Shown here one piece after another: positions 53,086 through 62,938 of a stretch of DNA of 64,000 bases; the stretch's first letter is position 1; each line of letters begins with the position of its first letter. The notes under the pieces are model-generated. The model had not been told where the DNA came from. It did not search any database and worked only from the letters and a program-made list of their open reading frames with translations. The DNA comes from Adiantum capillus-veneris (Eukaryota; Streptophyta; Polypodiopsida; Polypodiales; Pteridaceae): positions 170,271,240 to 170,335,239 of the forward strand of contig CM043944.1 in assembly GCA_014529385.2 (NCBI GenBank), given 5' to 3'. A program made the position numbers and the translations under genes.

Positions 53086-53114
53086 TTGTGTGTGTGTGTG
53101 TGCGCGCGCGCGCG
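53086..53114. repeat. (TG)n(CG)n microsatellite at LINE-B3 5' end
   Basis: About eight TG units then about six CG units, immediately before LINE-B sequence. Confidence 0.9.
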
Positions 53115-55603
53115 TTAGATTGTTTGCTGCTCCTGCCCCTTTATCTGCTTCAGAATCTTGTGCTAGACTGCAATTTCTAGAAGTTGTTTCCCCGATTATG
53201 GATTCTGATGAAGCAAATGCATTAGAACAACCCTTCTCAGATGAAGAGCTGTATCATGCTTTGAAAGCACTAGGGAAGGGGAAAGCTCCAAGATGGGATG
53301 GCCTTATTGCTGAATTTTTTCATGCTTTTTGGGATGAACTGAAAGATGCTTTATTGCTCATGATAAACAGTGCATGGTTGGAACAGTAGCTTCCATCTTC
53401 ATGGAAAACAAGGTTTGTTGAAATTGCTCCCGAAGAAGCATTTGGCTGAAATCTTTGATGATTGGAGACCAATCACTCTTATGCCAGTCGTATACAACTT
53501 GTTGCCAAGATGCTGGTGCACAGAGTAAGAGAGATTCTTCATCGTGGCCTTCATCCTCATCAATATGGGTTCATTCCGAGACGTCATATTGTTGATAATA
53601 TTGCGAATGCTATGATAGCCATTGAATATGCAAAATATTCCTCTCAGGATGTACTTGTATTGCAGGTAGACATAGCTAAAGCCTTTGATTCGGTTCTCTG
53701 GGATTTTATTTCTCAGATTATGTGCAGATTGGGTTTTGGTCCTAAATGGATTAATGTCATTTACTGGCTGTATTCTGAGGCTACGACTCCTGCTATCATT
53801 GCGAACGGGCTCTCTGACCCTTGGGAACTGGGTTGTTCTGTTAGACAAGGTTGTCTGTTTAGTGCTTTGCTTTATGCAATTTCCACTCACCCATTGCTTT
53901 TATATGTGGACAAGATGGTGGACGTTGGTTTGTTACATGGAGTGCAAATTCCAGTGAGTCCTTCTTTTCTTCCTCTGGCATATGCGGACGACTCTTTTTT
54001 TATGCCTAAAAATGATCTTGTAGATCTTCAAGCTTTGATGAAGATTTTGTCAGATTTTGGGTTGACAGCTGTTTTGTATATCAACTTCAAAAATTCCATT
54101 TTGCTGCCTCTTAATTCTTGCGACTGACACTCTATTTTATGGCCTGGACAACTGCTGTCACCACATGATGTGATACGTCACCTTGGTTATCCGATTGGTT
54201 GGTTCATTACAACGACACAACAAATGGAATGGGTGATTGCTAAGCTTGCACAGAAACTGAGATATTGGAAATTTTCCACTTGGCCTCTTCATGTACGACT
54301 GCGAATAGTACAATCCATTGTGATGGCACATGTTCAATTCTATTTTCCGTTGCTGTCTTGGACGCATAAAGACATTTCAGCCTTTATGTCGCAAGCAATG
54401 GAATTGTTATGGAAGACACATCCCAAACGCAAAGGTTTACGCTTGTTGAGAATGCAGTCTACTTGTACACCAAGATCGCATGGTGGGCTTAATATATTGA
54501 ACATACATTTCAATCTTTTGGCACGCAAAGCCACACTGCTGGCTTATTTTTTCGCGCAAGTACAACCTTGGTCACGCATGCTAGCTACTATGTGCAGTTC
54601 TATGAACACAAAGGCATATGGTAATTGGATCACTGATCAATGGGAAGTTGTATTGGGTCGCTTTGAAGGTACCATACCTGGCTTCCCTCACTCTACAAGA
54701 TTGATATTGGATTGGAAACATGTACTTTCTCAGATTAAGTGGTCCTGGAGATCCTCTTTGAATGGTAACTCATTACGGAAAGAAAGCCTTCATTGGTCTG
54801 CAGTATTTCCTTTTCCCTTGGCAGTTACTCAACCGGTCAAGGCTTACAACTTGATGAAAATGGGTATCAAATGTATTGAGGATGTTGTGGATGAAAATGG
54901 TTGTGTGTTATCTTTTCCCCATGCTTGTCAGACACTTAATTTGGGCATGCACCTATTTGCCAATTTGGAGGGACATATGTGCTTTGCTTGCTCCTCTTAT
55001 ACCTATACCAATACTCAATGAGGAGGATAGGCTTAAAGATTCGGAACTCATTGGTAATTCCCCAGGTTCCAAACCTGTTTCTATGCAAAATTGGACTTCA
55101 AGGCAAATTTACAGAGCTATTGTGCCTCCTCCGTGGATACAGTCTTATGGCAATTTGCTTTGGCACATGCATAAGTCAATGCGGTGGATATTACCGGTGG
55201 GTAAGATTTTGCTTCTGGTCGCATTGTCTCTTCATCTTGCCAAGATGCTCGAATTGAATGGAATCAGTTCCTCATCTTCTTTGGTTTTGCCCCGATTCTC
55301 GGGATTTCTTGCTTGCGCTTTCAAGGAAATTGCGTTCGAGGTTTCGTTCTGCTGCATTGGGAAACTTTTCTAGGTTTTCGGAAAACTCACACTGCAATTG
55401 CGTCCGCATGCGATTTTCATGCATTGGGTCAGATTTTGGGCCTTCTCCTCGATCTGGTCTAAAAGAAATGTTACTCTTTTTGAATCTCGACAATTTCAGC
55501 TCTACGCTCACTTTAGAGGCTCTCTACGGCAATCCTTGTTTGACTGCTGTAGACTAAAAGACATAGACATCATGACTTTGACACTTTTCTATGACTGTTT
55601 CTA
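53115..55603 (+). pseudogene. LINE-B3 ORF2 (RT to C-terminus)
   Basis: PFSDEELYHALKALGKGKAP, QYGFIPRRHIVDNI, LQVDIAKAFDSVLWDF (motif A), GCSVRQGCLFSALLYAI (motif B) and LAYADDSFFMP (motif C, ADD intact). Then the thumb and ARKATLL region to 55021, and a decayed C-terminus ending LRQSLFDCCRLKDI (about 55565). Stops at 53387 and 54125, plus frameshifts. RT core 53462-54127 is open. Confidence 0.85.
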
Positions 55604-55664
55604 GTTTGGAAGTTTGCTCCTATATGGAGTGACTTCCTCATTTTCGGTTGTGTAGATCTTTATG

Positions 55665-55694
55665 GTGGGTTTTCCTCACGTTGAGGCTTCCCAC
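55665..55694 (+). other. LINE-B3 3' hairpin
   Basis: GTGGG...CCTC ACGTT GAGG...CCCAC; both stem segments pair perfectly. Confidence 0.75.
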
Positions 55695-55740
55695 ATGTAA
55701 ATTAATCCAATAGATTTACAAAAAAAAAAGTGTGTGAGCG

Positions 55741-56225
55741 CGTCCGTTGCTCCAATGCAGAAGAGGATATTTGCCACTTGTTGTGGGATTGCTGCACTAC
55801 TAGAGATTTCCTTCGCCGTGTATCGGCCTGTATGCGGCTCTGCTTTCCTGGGGTTGTTTTTCACAATCGGTTCTGGGTATTTGGCATTTTCTCATCGACA
55901 CTACAACGGTTTGCGCTCTTCTATATGTGGGTCAGATACTGGGCTTATTGGACCTTGTGGAGTTAGCGTAATGCCTGCATGTTTCGTCATACTCATGCAG
56001 ACCCGTTCCCACTCTTCAAGCTTTCCCTGAGGCAATCGTTACGATTTGCTTTGGAAGTTGGTGATATCACTGCAGAGATATATCGGCTTTCCTATGACTG
56101 TTTCTAGCTACTATGTACAGATGAGTAGTTCAGTGTTCTTCGCATTGTATATTACCCTTTTGGTGGGTTTTCCTCGCTTTGAGGTTTCCCACTGGTAAAT
56201 TAATCAAATAGATTTTTAAAATAAA
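55741..56225 (+). mobile_element. LINE-B4, 3' fragment
   Basis: About 485 bp. Begins right after GTGTGTGAGCGCG with a zf-RVT part (EEDICHLLWDC) and ends in the hairpin (56163-56192), an A-rich tail and GTGTGTGCGCAC. Strongly 5'-truncated. Confidence 0.82.
56163..56192 (+). other. LINE-B4 3' hairpin
   Basis: GTGGG...CCTC GCTTT GAGG...CCCAC. Confidence 0.75.
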
Positions 56226-56237
56226 GTGTGTGCGCAC

Positions 56238-58473
56238 GCTGGTATCCATTCCGCGCAGCATGGTTTTATTCCTCGTGGCCAGATTTTGGATAATCTGGCT
56301 AATGTATTGATTGGAATGGAATGTGCAAAGTATACCTAGCAGGATGTTCTTGTGATGTAGGTAGACATTGAAAAGGCTTTCGATACTGTACAATGGGATT
56401 TCATTGCTACGACGTTGCGGGCCCTTGGATTTGGTCCTAAGATGGTCAATGTGGTATACTTTTTGTATGCTCACAGTGTATCTTCAGGCCTCCTTGATGG
56501 GGAGCCGACAGAACCTTGGCCTCTTGGATGCTCTGTGAGACAGGGTTGTCCGCTTAGCGCCTTGTTGTATGCCATTGCCACTCACCCTTTGTTATTGTAT
56601 TTGAATCATTTGACTTCACTCGATCGTCTTCATGGGTTGAAATTATCTAATGGGAAAGACTTCGCATGGCAGGCCTATGGTGATGATTCGTTGTTCATGC
56701 CCCGCAATAACCAGGATGATGTGCGTGAAATTATGCTGGCATTGGATACATTTGGCTTGGCTGCAGGCCTTAAGGTTAACTTTCACAAATCCAAATTATT
56801 GCCTTTGGATGTTTGTGACTGGCATCGTCTTCTGTGGCCTAGCGAGATTCTTGATCTGCATGTGGTGGTCAGGCACTTGGGATACCCTATCGGCTGGCAA
56901 ATAACTAATACACAGCAAATTGATTGGGTCATGCAACGATTGAATGTCAAATTGCACTATTGGAAATTGTCTACATGGCCGCTACATGTTCGACTTCGTA
57001 TTGTGCAAAGTATCATGATGGCACATGTTCAATTTTACTTGCCGTTGTTGCACTGGCCTTGCTGCCGTCTCTCATTGCTTATGTCTAGTATTGTATCTCA
57101 CTTGTGGCGCACTAGTTCTCATAAGAAAGACCTCCGTTTGTTAGCAATGGAGAAACTTTGCACTCCGAAGCGTCTTGGGGGGCTGAATATTTTGGACCTT
57201 CGACAACATGCATTAGCAAGGAAGGCAATTTTATTGCCTACTCTTGTGCGGCAACTCAGTCTTGGACAATTATGGTTATTGATCTATGTCAGCATGTTAC
57301 CACTCCTGCTTTTGGTCGTTGGCAGACTTCCCTTTGGGAGATTGTGTTTGGCAAGATGGATGGTTATGTTCATGCTTGCTTATTCACCTCTGGCTTGCTC
57401 TCCGCTTGGAAAGATGTTACAGATCATCTCTATTGGCATGGCAGGCAACAAGCAGATGGGAATTTGTCGCGTTTGGAAAGCATTCAAGGTGTTCTCTCTT
57501 ACCTTGGTTGATCAATCACCTCGTCAAGCCTACTTTCTCTCTCGTTGTGGCATATGCACATTGGATGATGTGGTGGATTCATCTGGGAATTTGCTTAATT
57601 TTTCTCAAGCAGAGGCACGCTTTGGGTTGGGCATGCATTATTGTCAGATTTGAAGTCTGCTTCAGCCTATGCTGGCTGATTTTCTCCTTGTTCCGCCGCT
57701 GCTGACAGATGGTTGTCGTATGCAGGATTGGAATCAATGGGACACTCTTGTGGATGCGATTTCTGCCCGACATATCTATGCTTCCCTTGTGCAAGACTCT
57801 TGGCTAGCTGATCACTATTGCTTCCCTTGTGCAAGACTCTTGGCTAGCTGATCACTGTAATGCGCTCTGGTCCTTGCACAAATCTGAAAGATGGTAGAGA
57901 CATGCTCTCACTGCGATCTGGAAGTCTTGCTTGCCTCTTAAGGAGCGTCTGTTTCTTTGGCGTTGTTTGTTGGGAGTTCTTCCGGTTGGAACTCTCCTTG
58001 TGGCGTGTCACATTAGTTCCTCTCGTTGTGTTAGCTGCTCCGTTGCTGATGAGAATATCAGACATCTCCTTTGGGACTGTCATTGCACCAGGACATTCCT
58101 TCGATGCGTTTTTGCTTGTTTGCATTTTCGATTTCCCTCGGCGGTTTTCCACAAACGTTTCTGGCTTTTTGGCAATCTTCTGACTTCTCTCCAACATTTT
58201 GCCATCTTCTTCGCTTGGGTCAAATTTTGGTCACTATGGTCCTTGTGGCACCATCTCAATCTCTGTATGTTTCTCCGACATGAGGTTGATCCTTTCCCAT
58301 CGTTCAAGTTCTCGCTGAAGCAATCGTTACATTTTGCCTTTGACACTGGGGACATATATACCTGGAAATCTTGCGACTCTTCTATGTTTTCTTTTAGCGA
58401 TTTTACAACGCAGAACCCCTTGTATCAGATCTTTTTGGTGGGTTTTCCTCGCTTTGAGGTTTCTCACTTGTAA
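56238..58473 (+). pseudogene. LINE-B5 ORF2
   Basis: Long open stretch 56415-57653 with GCSVRQGCPLSALLYAI (motif B), AYGDDSLFMP (motif C) and the post-RT domain RHLGYPIGW, LSTWPLHVRLRIVQSIM and CTPKRLGGLNIL. VDIEKAFDTVQWDF (motif A) lies just upstream, separated by stops. The zf-RVT part (57931-58473) has ERLFLWRCLLGVLPVG and ENIRHLLWDC. A 36- to 40-bp tandem duplication lies at 57781-57856. Confidence 0.87.
58438..58467 (+). other. LINE-B5 3' hairpin
   Basis: GTGGG...CCTC GCTTT GAGG...CTCAC; the one change in the outer stem leaves a wobble pair. Confidence 0.72.
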
Positions 58474-58500
58474 ATTAATCAAATCAAATTTACAAAAAAA

Positions 58501-58520
58501 GTGTGTGTGTGTGTGTGTGT
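58501..58520. repeat. (GT)10 microsatellite
   Basis: Twenty bases of GT directly after the LINE-B5 A tail, followed by a GC/G-rich stretch. Confidence 0.95.
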
Positions 58521-59100
58521 TGGGGGCGCGGGGGGGTCGTATGAATACCTTGTTTTGTTCATGCTATTAAGTGTTGTGAGGCCATTGGAGTTGTCCTAGC
58601 AGTAAATCCATGGGGATCTGGGTTTCATCATCTTGCATCTTTTAATAAATTTGGCATGTTTTTGGGTTCATGTCCAAATTGTATTAGTGGACATGTGAAA
58701 GTTATGCTGTAAGTATTTGGATAAACTTGCATAATCTTAATATGTAACCTTATTGGTGCATTTGCCCTATGGACCACCTTTTTTGATAATGCCTTTTTCT
58801 AAGGATTTAATATGTATCACAATTGCTGATTTTGCCTTGGTCATTGCAACAACAGACAAATTTCTATAGAAGTGTACTTTGTGTGTGTGGGGGCGGGGAG
58901 GGGGGGGCATAATTATGGGAAACAAGGAAACGGGAAAGAAAAGGAGTTGACAAAAAATTTGGAGTTTCAAGGAGTTTACAAAAACTACAGGGAATGAGAG
59001 TTGACATGCTCAGTCACATCCAGTTAGTCTTGTCCGTCTTTAGTCTGGGTTAGAACCAGTAAGTGATTGTACATCTGGTGTTGTCACAGGTTGGTGATGT
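58521..59100. other. Unassigned sequence
   Basis: AT-rich with a G-rich tract at 58890-58910. No domain, tRNA or splice-supported exon recognised. Confidence 0.5.
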
Positions 59101-60640
59101 TGTGTCTTGTTTTTGTTACGACCAATTAATATTGTCCTAATTCTTTCCATCTTTTGTGGTGCATATGCCCTATCAACTACCTCATTTTTGTGCTAATTTC
59201 TCCGATTTACTGCTTCTTCTAGTGCTAGGCTTCATTATGGTTGAGTCTGCCCTTGATCTCTGGAGTCATGACAGAAATTCATTATTCTGAACTTTTTGTT
59301 GATGTATGCTCATGTGTGGTGTGTGTTGTGTTTGGGAGCATAAGTTAGTACCTAGTTCTACACCCACTATTGGGCATTGATGATGTTAGTGGGGATGTTG
59401 TGGTGTTTATTCAATACTATGCATGATGGAGCTGATGGTTATATTGTCTTATGGGTGACGACCATGGGTCTATACCTGGCACTTTCCTTTAAGGGTGAAT
59501 CTCGACTTATTCTGGATTCATCTAGGTATATTTTTTAGTCATATAGCGGACATGTGGACTTCACATTGTGAAGTTTTTGTGTGAGTTATGACTAGTTGAA
59601 ATTGTGCTAATTCTTTCTATCTTTTGTGGTACGTATGCCCTCATTTTTGTGCTATTTTTTCCGATTGAATGCTTCTTTTAGTGCTAGGCTTCATTATGGC
59701 TTAGTTTTCCCTTGATCTCGGGAGTCATGACAGAAACTTATTACGCTGAACTTTGTGCTGATGTATGCTCATGTGTGTGTGCCTATGGTGTGTGTTGTGT
59801 TTGGGAGCATATGTTGTTCCTAGTTCTACACCCACTATTGGGCATTGGCGACGTTAGTGGGGATGTCGTGCTATTTAGTCAATACCATGCATGATGGAGC
59901 TGATCGTTATATTGTCTTGCGGATGATTACCATGGGTCTATAGCACTTTCCTGAAAGGGTGAATCTAGGCTTATCCTTGATTCATCTAGGTATATCTTTT
60001 AGTCATATAGCGGACATGTAGACTTCACATTGTGAAGTTTTTGTGCAAGTTACGACCAATTGATTTTGTGCTAATTCTTTCTATCTTTTGTGGTGCGTGT
60101 GCCCTCTCAACTATCTCATTTTTGTGCTGATTTTTCAGATTTACTGCTTTTAGTGCTAGGCTTCATTATGGCCGAGTTTGCCCTTGATCTCCGGAGTCAT
60201 GAGAGAAACTAAGTACGCTGAATTTTGCGTTGAGGTATGCTCATGTGTGTGTGCATGTGGTGTGTGTTGTGTTTGGGAGCATATGTTAGTACCTAGTTCT
60301 ACACCCACTATTGGGCACTAATGACGTTAGTGGGGATGTCGTGCTATTTTGTCAATACTATGCATGATGGAGCTGACGGTTATTGTTTTGTGGGTGATTA
60401 CCATGGGTCTCTACCTTGCACATTCCTTTGAGGGTGAATCTGGGCTTATCCTGGATTCATTTTTTAGTTGTATAGCGGACATGCAGACTTCAAATTGTGA
60501 AGTTTTCGTGTGAGTTACTAGAAGTTGATATGGTGCTAATTCTTTCTATCTTTCGTGGTTTGTATGCTCTATCAACTACCTCATTTTTGTGCTAATTTTT
60601 CCGATTTAATGCTTCTTTTAGTGCTAGGCTTCATTATGGT
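59101..60640. repeat. Tandem repeat, about 465-bp unit, three units plus a partial fourth
   Basis: The landmark G(T)GCTAATTCTTTC recurs at about 59134, 59604, 60068 and 60533 (spacings about 470, 464 and 465). Each unit holds TAGTGCTAGGCTTCATTATGG, GTGTTTGGGAGCATA, CACCCACTATTGGGCA and TATAGCGGACATG. Units differ by scattered changes. The array stops where LINE-B6 begins. Confidence 0.88.
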
Positions 60641-60644
60641 TGAG

Positions 60645-61444
60645 TCGTTTTCCTCCCCATTCTGCCGCTATCCAGTGGATGTCGTATGCAGGATTGGAAT
60701 CTACGGGACACTCCTTTTGATGGGATTTTTGCCTGCAATATCTATGCTTCTCTTATGTAGGACTCTTGGCTGGCTGATCACTGTAATGTGCTTTTGTCTT
60801 TAGACAAATCTGATCAATGGTGGAGATAGGCTCTTACTGCAATCTGGAAGTCCAACTTGCCTCTTGAGGAGCGTCTGTTTTTTTGGTGTTGTTTGTTGGG
60901 AGTTCTTTCGGTTGGAACTCTCCTTGTGGCGCGTCACATCAGCACCTCTCGTTCGTGTCAGTTGCTCCGCTGGCGATGAGACTGTCAGACATCTGCTTTG
61001 GGATTGTTTACGCCCAAGGCTTTCCTTGACCGCGTTTCTGCTTGTATGCACCTTCGATTTCCCTCCGCAGTTTTCCACAAACGATTCTGGTTTTTTGGCA
61101 ATCTTCCGACTTCCCTTCAACAATTTGTGATCTTCTTGACATGGGTCAGATTCTGGTCGCTATGGTATTTGTGGCGCCAATGCAATTTTCACATGTTTCA
61201 TTGGCATGAGGCGGATCCCTTTCCCTCGTTCAAGATTTCGCTGAGGCAATCATTACATTTTGCCTTTGATATTGGGGACATATTCCTGAAAATCCTGCAA
61301 CTCTTCTATGTTTGCTTATAGTGCTCTCACATCACAGAACACCTCTGTGTTCCTCCCTTTGTATCTGATCTTTTTGGTGGGTTTTCCTTGCTTTGAGGTT
61401 TCCCACTAGTAAATTAATCAAAACAGATATACTAAAAAAAAAAA
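60645..61444 (+). mobile_element. LINE-B6, 3' fragment
   Basis: Collinear with LINE-B5 from about 57690 on: GTCGTATGCAGGATTGGAAT, then the zf-RVT part (LLWDC) in broken frames, hairpin 61377-61406, A tail 61434-61444, and GCGTGTGTATGC after. The 5' side abuts the tandem repeat, without a GT run. Confidence 0.82.
61377..61406 (+). other. LINE-B6 3' hairpin
   Basis: GTGGG...CCTT GCTTT GAGG...CCCAC; the C-to-T change keeps a G-T wobble in the inner stem. Confidence 0.72.
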
Positions 61445-61454
61445 GCGTGTGTAT

Positions 61455-62199
61455 GCAAGGGTCTAGAGCCTTGATTGGAGAATGTGTTTCTCATCAAGAG
61501 GGCCGACCATGAACATGGGTGGTGATCTATGCACTTTCATCCCTCTTCTTTTTATGTGATGGAAGGTGCATGAACTGAAGCTCTCTCGTATGCATGTTTG
61601 CGACTCAGGTTTGACATTGAAAGCCCATTGTTATGTATGTGAATGGGAGTGTTTTCCCATGCTCTCCATGGTTCTTTTAAAGGTTTTTGGTTGAACATCA
61701 TGAGTCTGGTATAAGTCTTGATTTGAAGGGTTGGGAAGCATAAGTTAATTAAGCTATAAGCAAATGGGGGAGGGGGGGATTGCTTAGTTCAGCTTTCTAA
61801 TAGGTTTTGGTGGTGTGTGAGGTGGCCTTTTCAACCATGGAGAAGAAAGCCCTTATTTCTGCAGCCTATGGTGGTGGCAGGGGGCTTGAGAGTGGGAGGT
61901 GTGTGAGTGTGTGCGCGAACGCGCATGAGGGTCTAGAGCCTTGATTGAAGAATGTGTTTCTCATCAAGAGGATAGACCATGAACATGGGTGGTGATTTGT
62001 GCACTTTCATCCCTCTTCTTGTTTTTGGTGATGGAAGGTGCATGTTTGTGACTCAGGTTTGATAGCGAAAGCCCTTTGTTATATGTGAATGGAGAGTGTT
62101 TCCCCATGTTCTCCATGGTTTTTTTCGAGTTTTTGGGTTGAATATCATGAGTCTGGTATAAGTCTTGATTTGAAGGTTGGGGAAGCCTAAACAATCAAA
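61455..62199. repeat. Direct duplication of a ~280-bp segment, 470 bp apart
   Basis: GGGTCTAGAGCCTTGATTG...GTCTTGATTTGAAGG occurs at about 61459-61735 and 61929-62178, with small indels. The second copy is preceded by GTGTGTGAGTGTGTGCGCG like a LINE-B 3' flank. No coding content. Confidence 0.8.
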
Positions 62200-62938
62200 G
62201 AGCTCTTATCATATACGATATCGGCTCCAAGGACAATTTCATGTCTCTCGACACTGCTCAATGACTGCATCCTCCAGGTACATTTGGCTCTGCCTTTAAA
62301 GGATTGACCACGAATTCGACTCCAGTCTAAGGAAAACTCAACTTGCGCATAGGGGACCATAAAGATCAAGGGTCTTTTTCGATGGCACCTATGGTAAAAT
62401 GCAATGTCATCCTCGGCATGCCTTTGCATTATCGGATTCATCTGATCCTAGATTTTGTGGAAAATACCCTCTCTTTTCAAGTAGAGGGTAAGAACATTTT
62501 GGTTTATGCCTATGCCAGTGAGTTTTCTTCTCGTAAGTTACATTTCTATTAAGATGGAAATGAAAAAGTGTGTTTCACCTACTTAATTTTGCACGAGGTG
62601 TATCTAATAAAAGTATGCTCTCAAGCAGGATTGAGTTTCTTGATAAGTATAAAGATTGCTTTACAGACCGACTCCCAGATGAGTTACCTCCTGAATGCCC
62701 GGAAGATCATTGGATTGATCTTGTACTTGTTAGTTCCCCTCCAAACCTACCCCCTTATCGGGTCAGCCTCAGTCAACAAGAAGAGATACCCAAGAAAGTA
62801 ATTGAGCTTTTAGAGAAGGGCCTCATCGGACGAGTACTTCTCCTTATTGCTTACCTATGCTTTTGGTACAAAAAAAATATAACACATTCTATATGTGTGT
62901 AGATTATTGGTCTTTGAATAAGATCACCATTAAGAATC
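62200..62938 (+). pseudogene. T3, Ty3 protease-pol fragment
   Basis: YDIGSKDNFMSLDTA (protease active-site region) and CNVILGMPLHYRIHLILDF (second half) lead to pol: PDELPPECPEDHWIDLVL, PPYRVSLSQQEEIPKKV, ELLEKGLIGR and MCVDYWSLNKITIKN, where LINE-A3 abuts. Several frameshifts; no LTR seen. Confidence 0.78.

Larger units (their letters stand above)
53115..55728 (+). mobile_element. LINE-B3
   Basis: 5'-truncated LINE-B: RT to C-terminus, 3' hairpin 55665-55694, A tail 55720-55728, then GTGTGTGAGCGCG. Confidence 0.85.
56238..58500 (+). mobile_element. LINE-B5
   Basis: Begins after GTGTGTGCGCAC; RT core to C-terminus, hairpin 58438-58467, A tail to 58500, then a 20-bp pure GT repeat. Confidence 0.85.

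Noticed and set aside
59101-60640. Tandem units as a CRISPR-like or centromeric array
   Set aside because: Units are about 465 bp without short-repeat/spacer structure, and three copies are too few to argue for a centromere.
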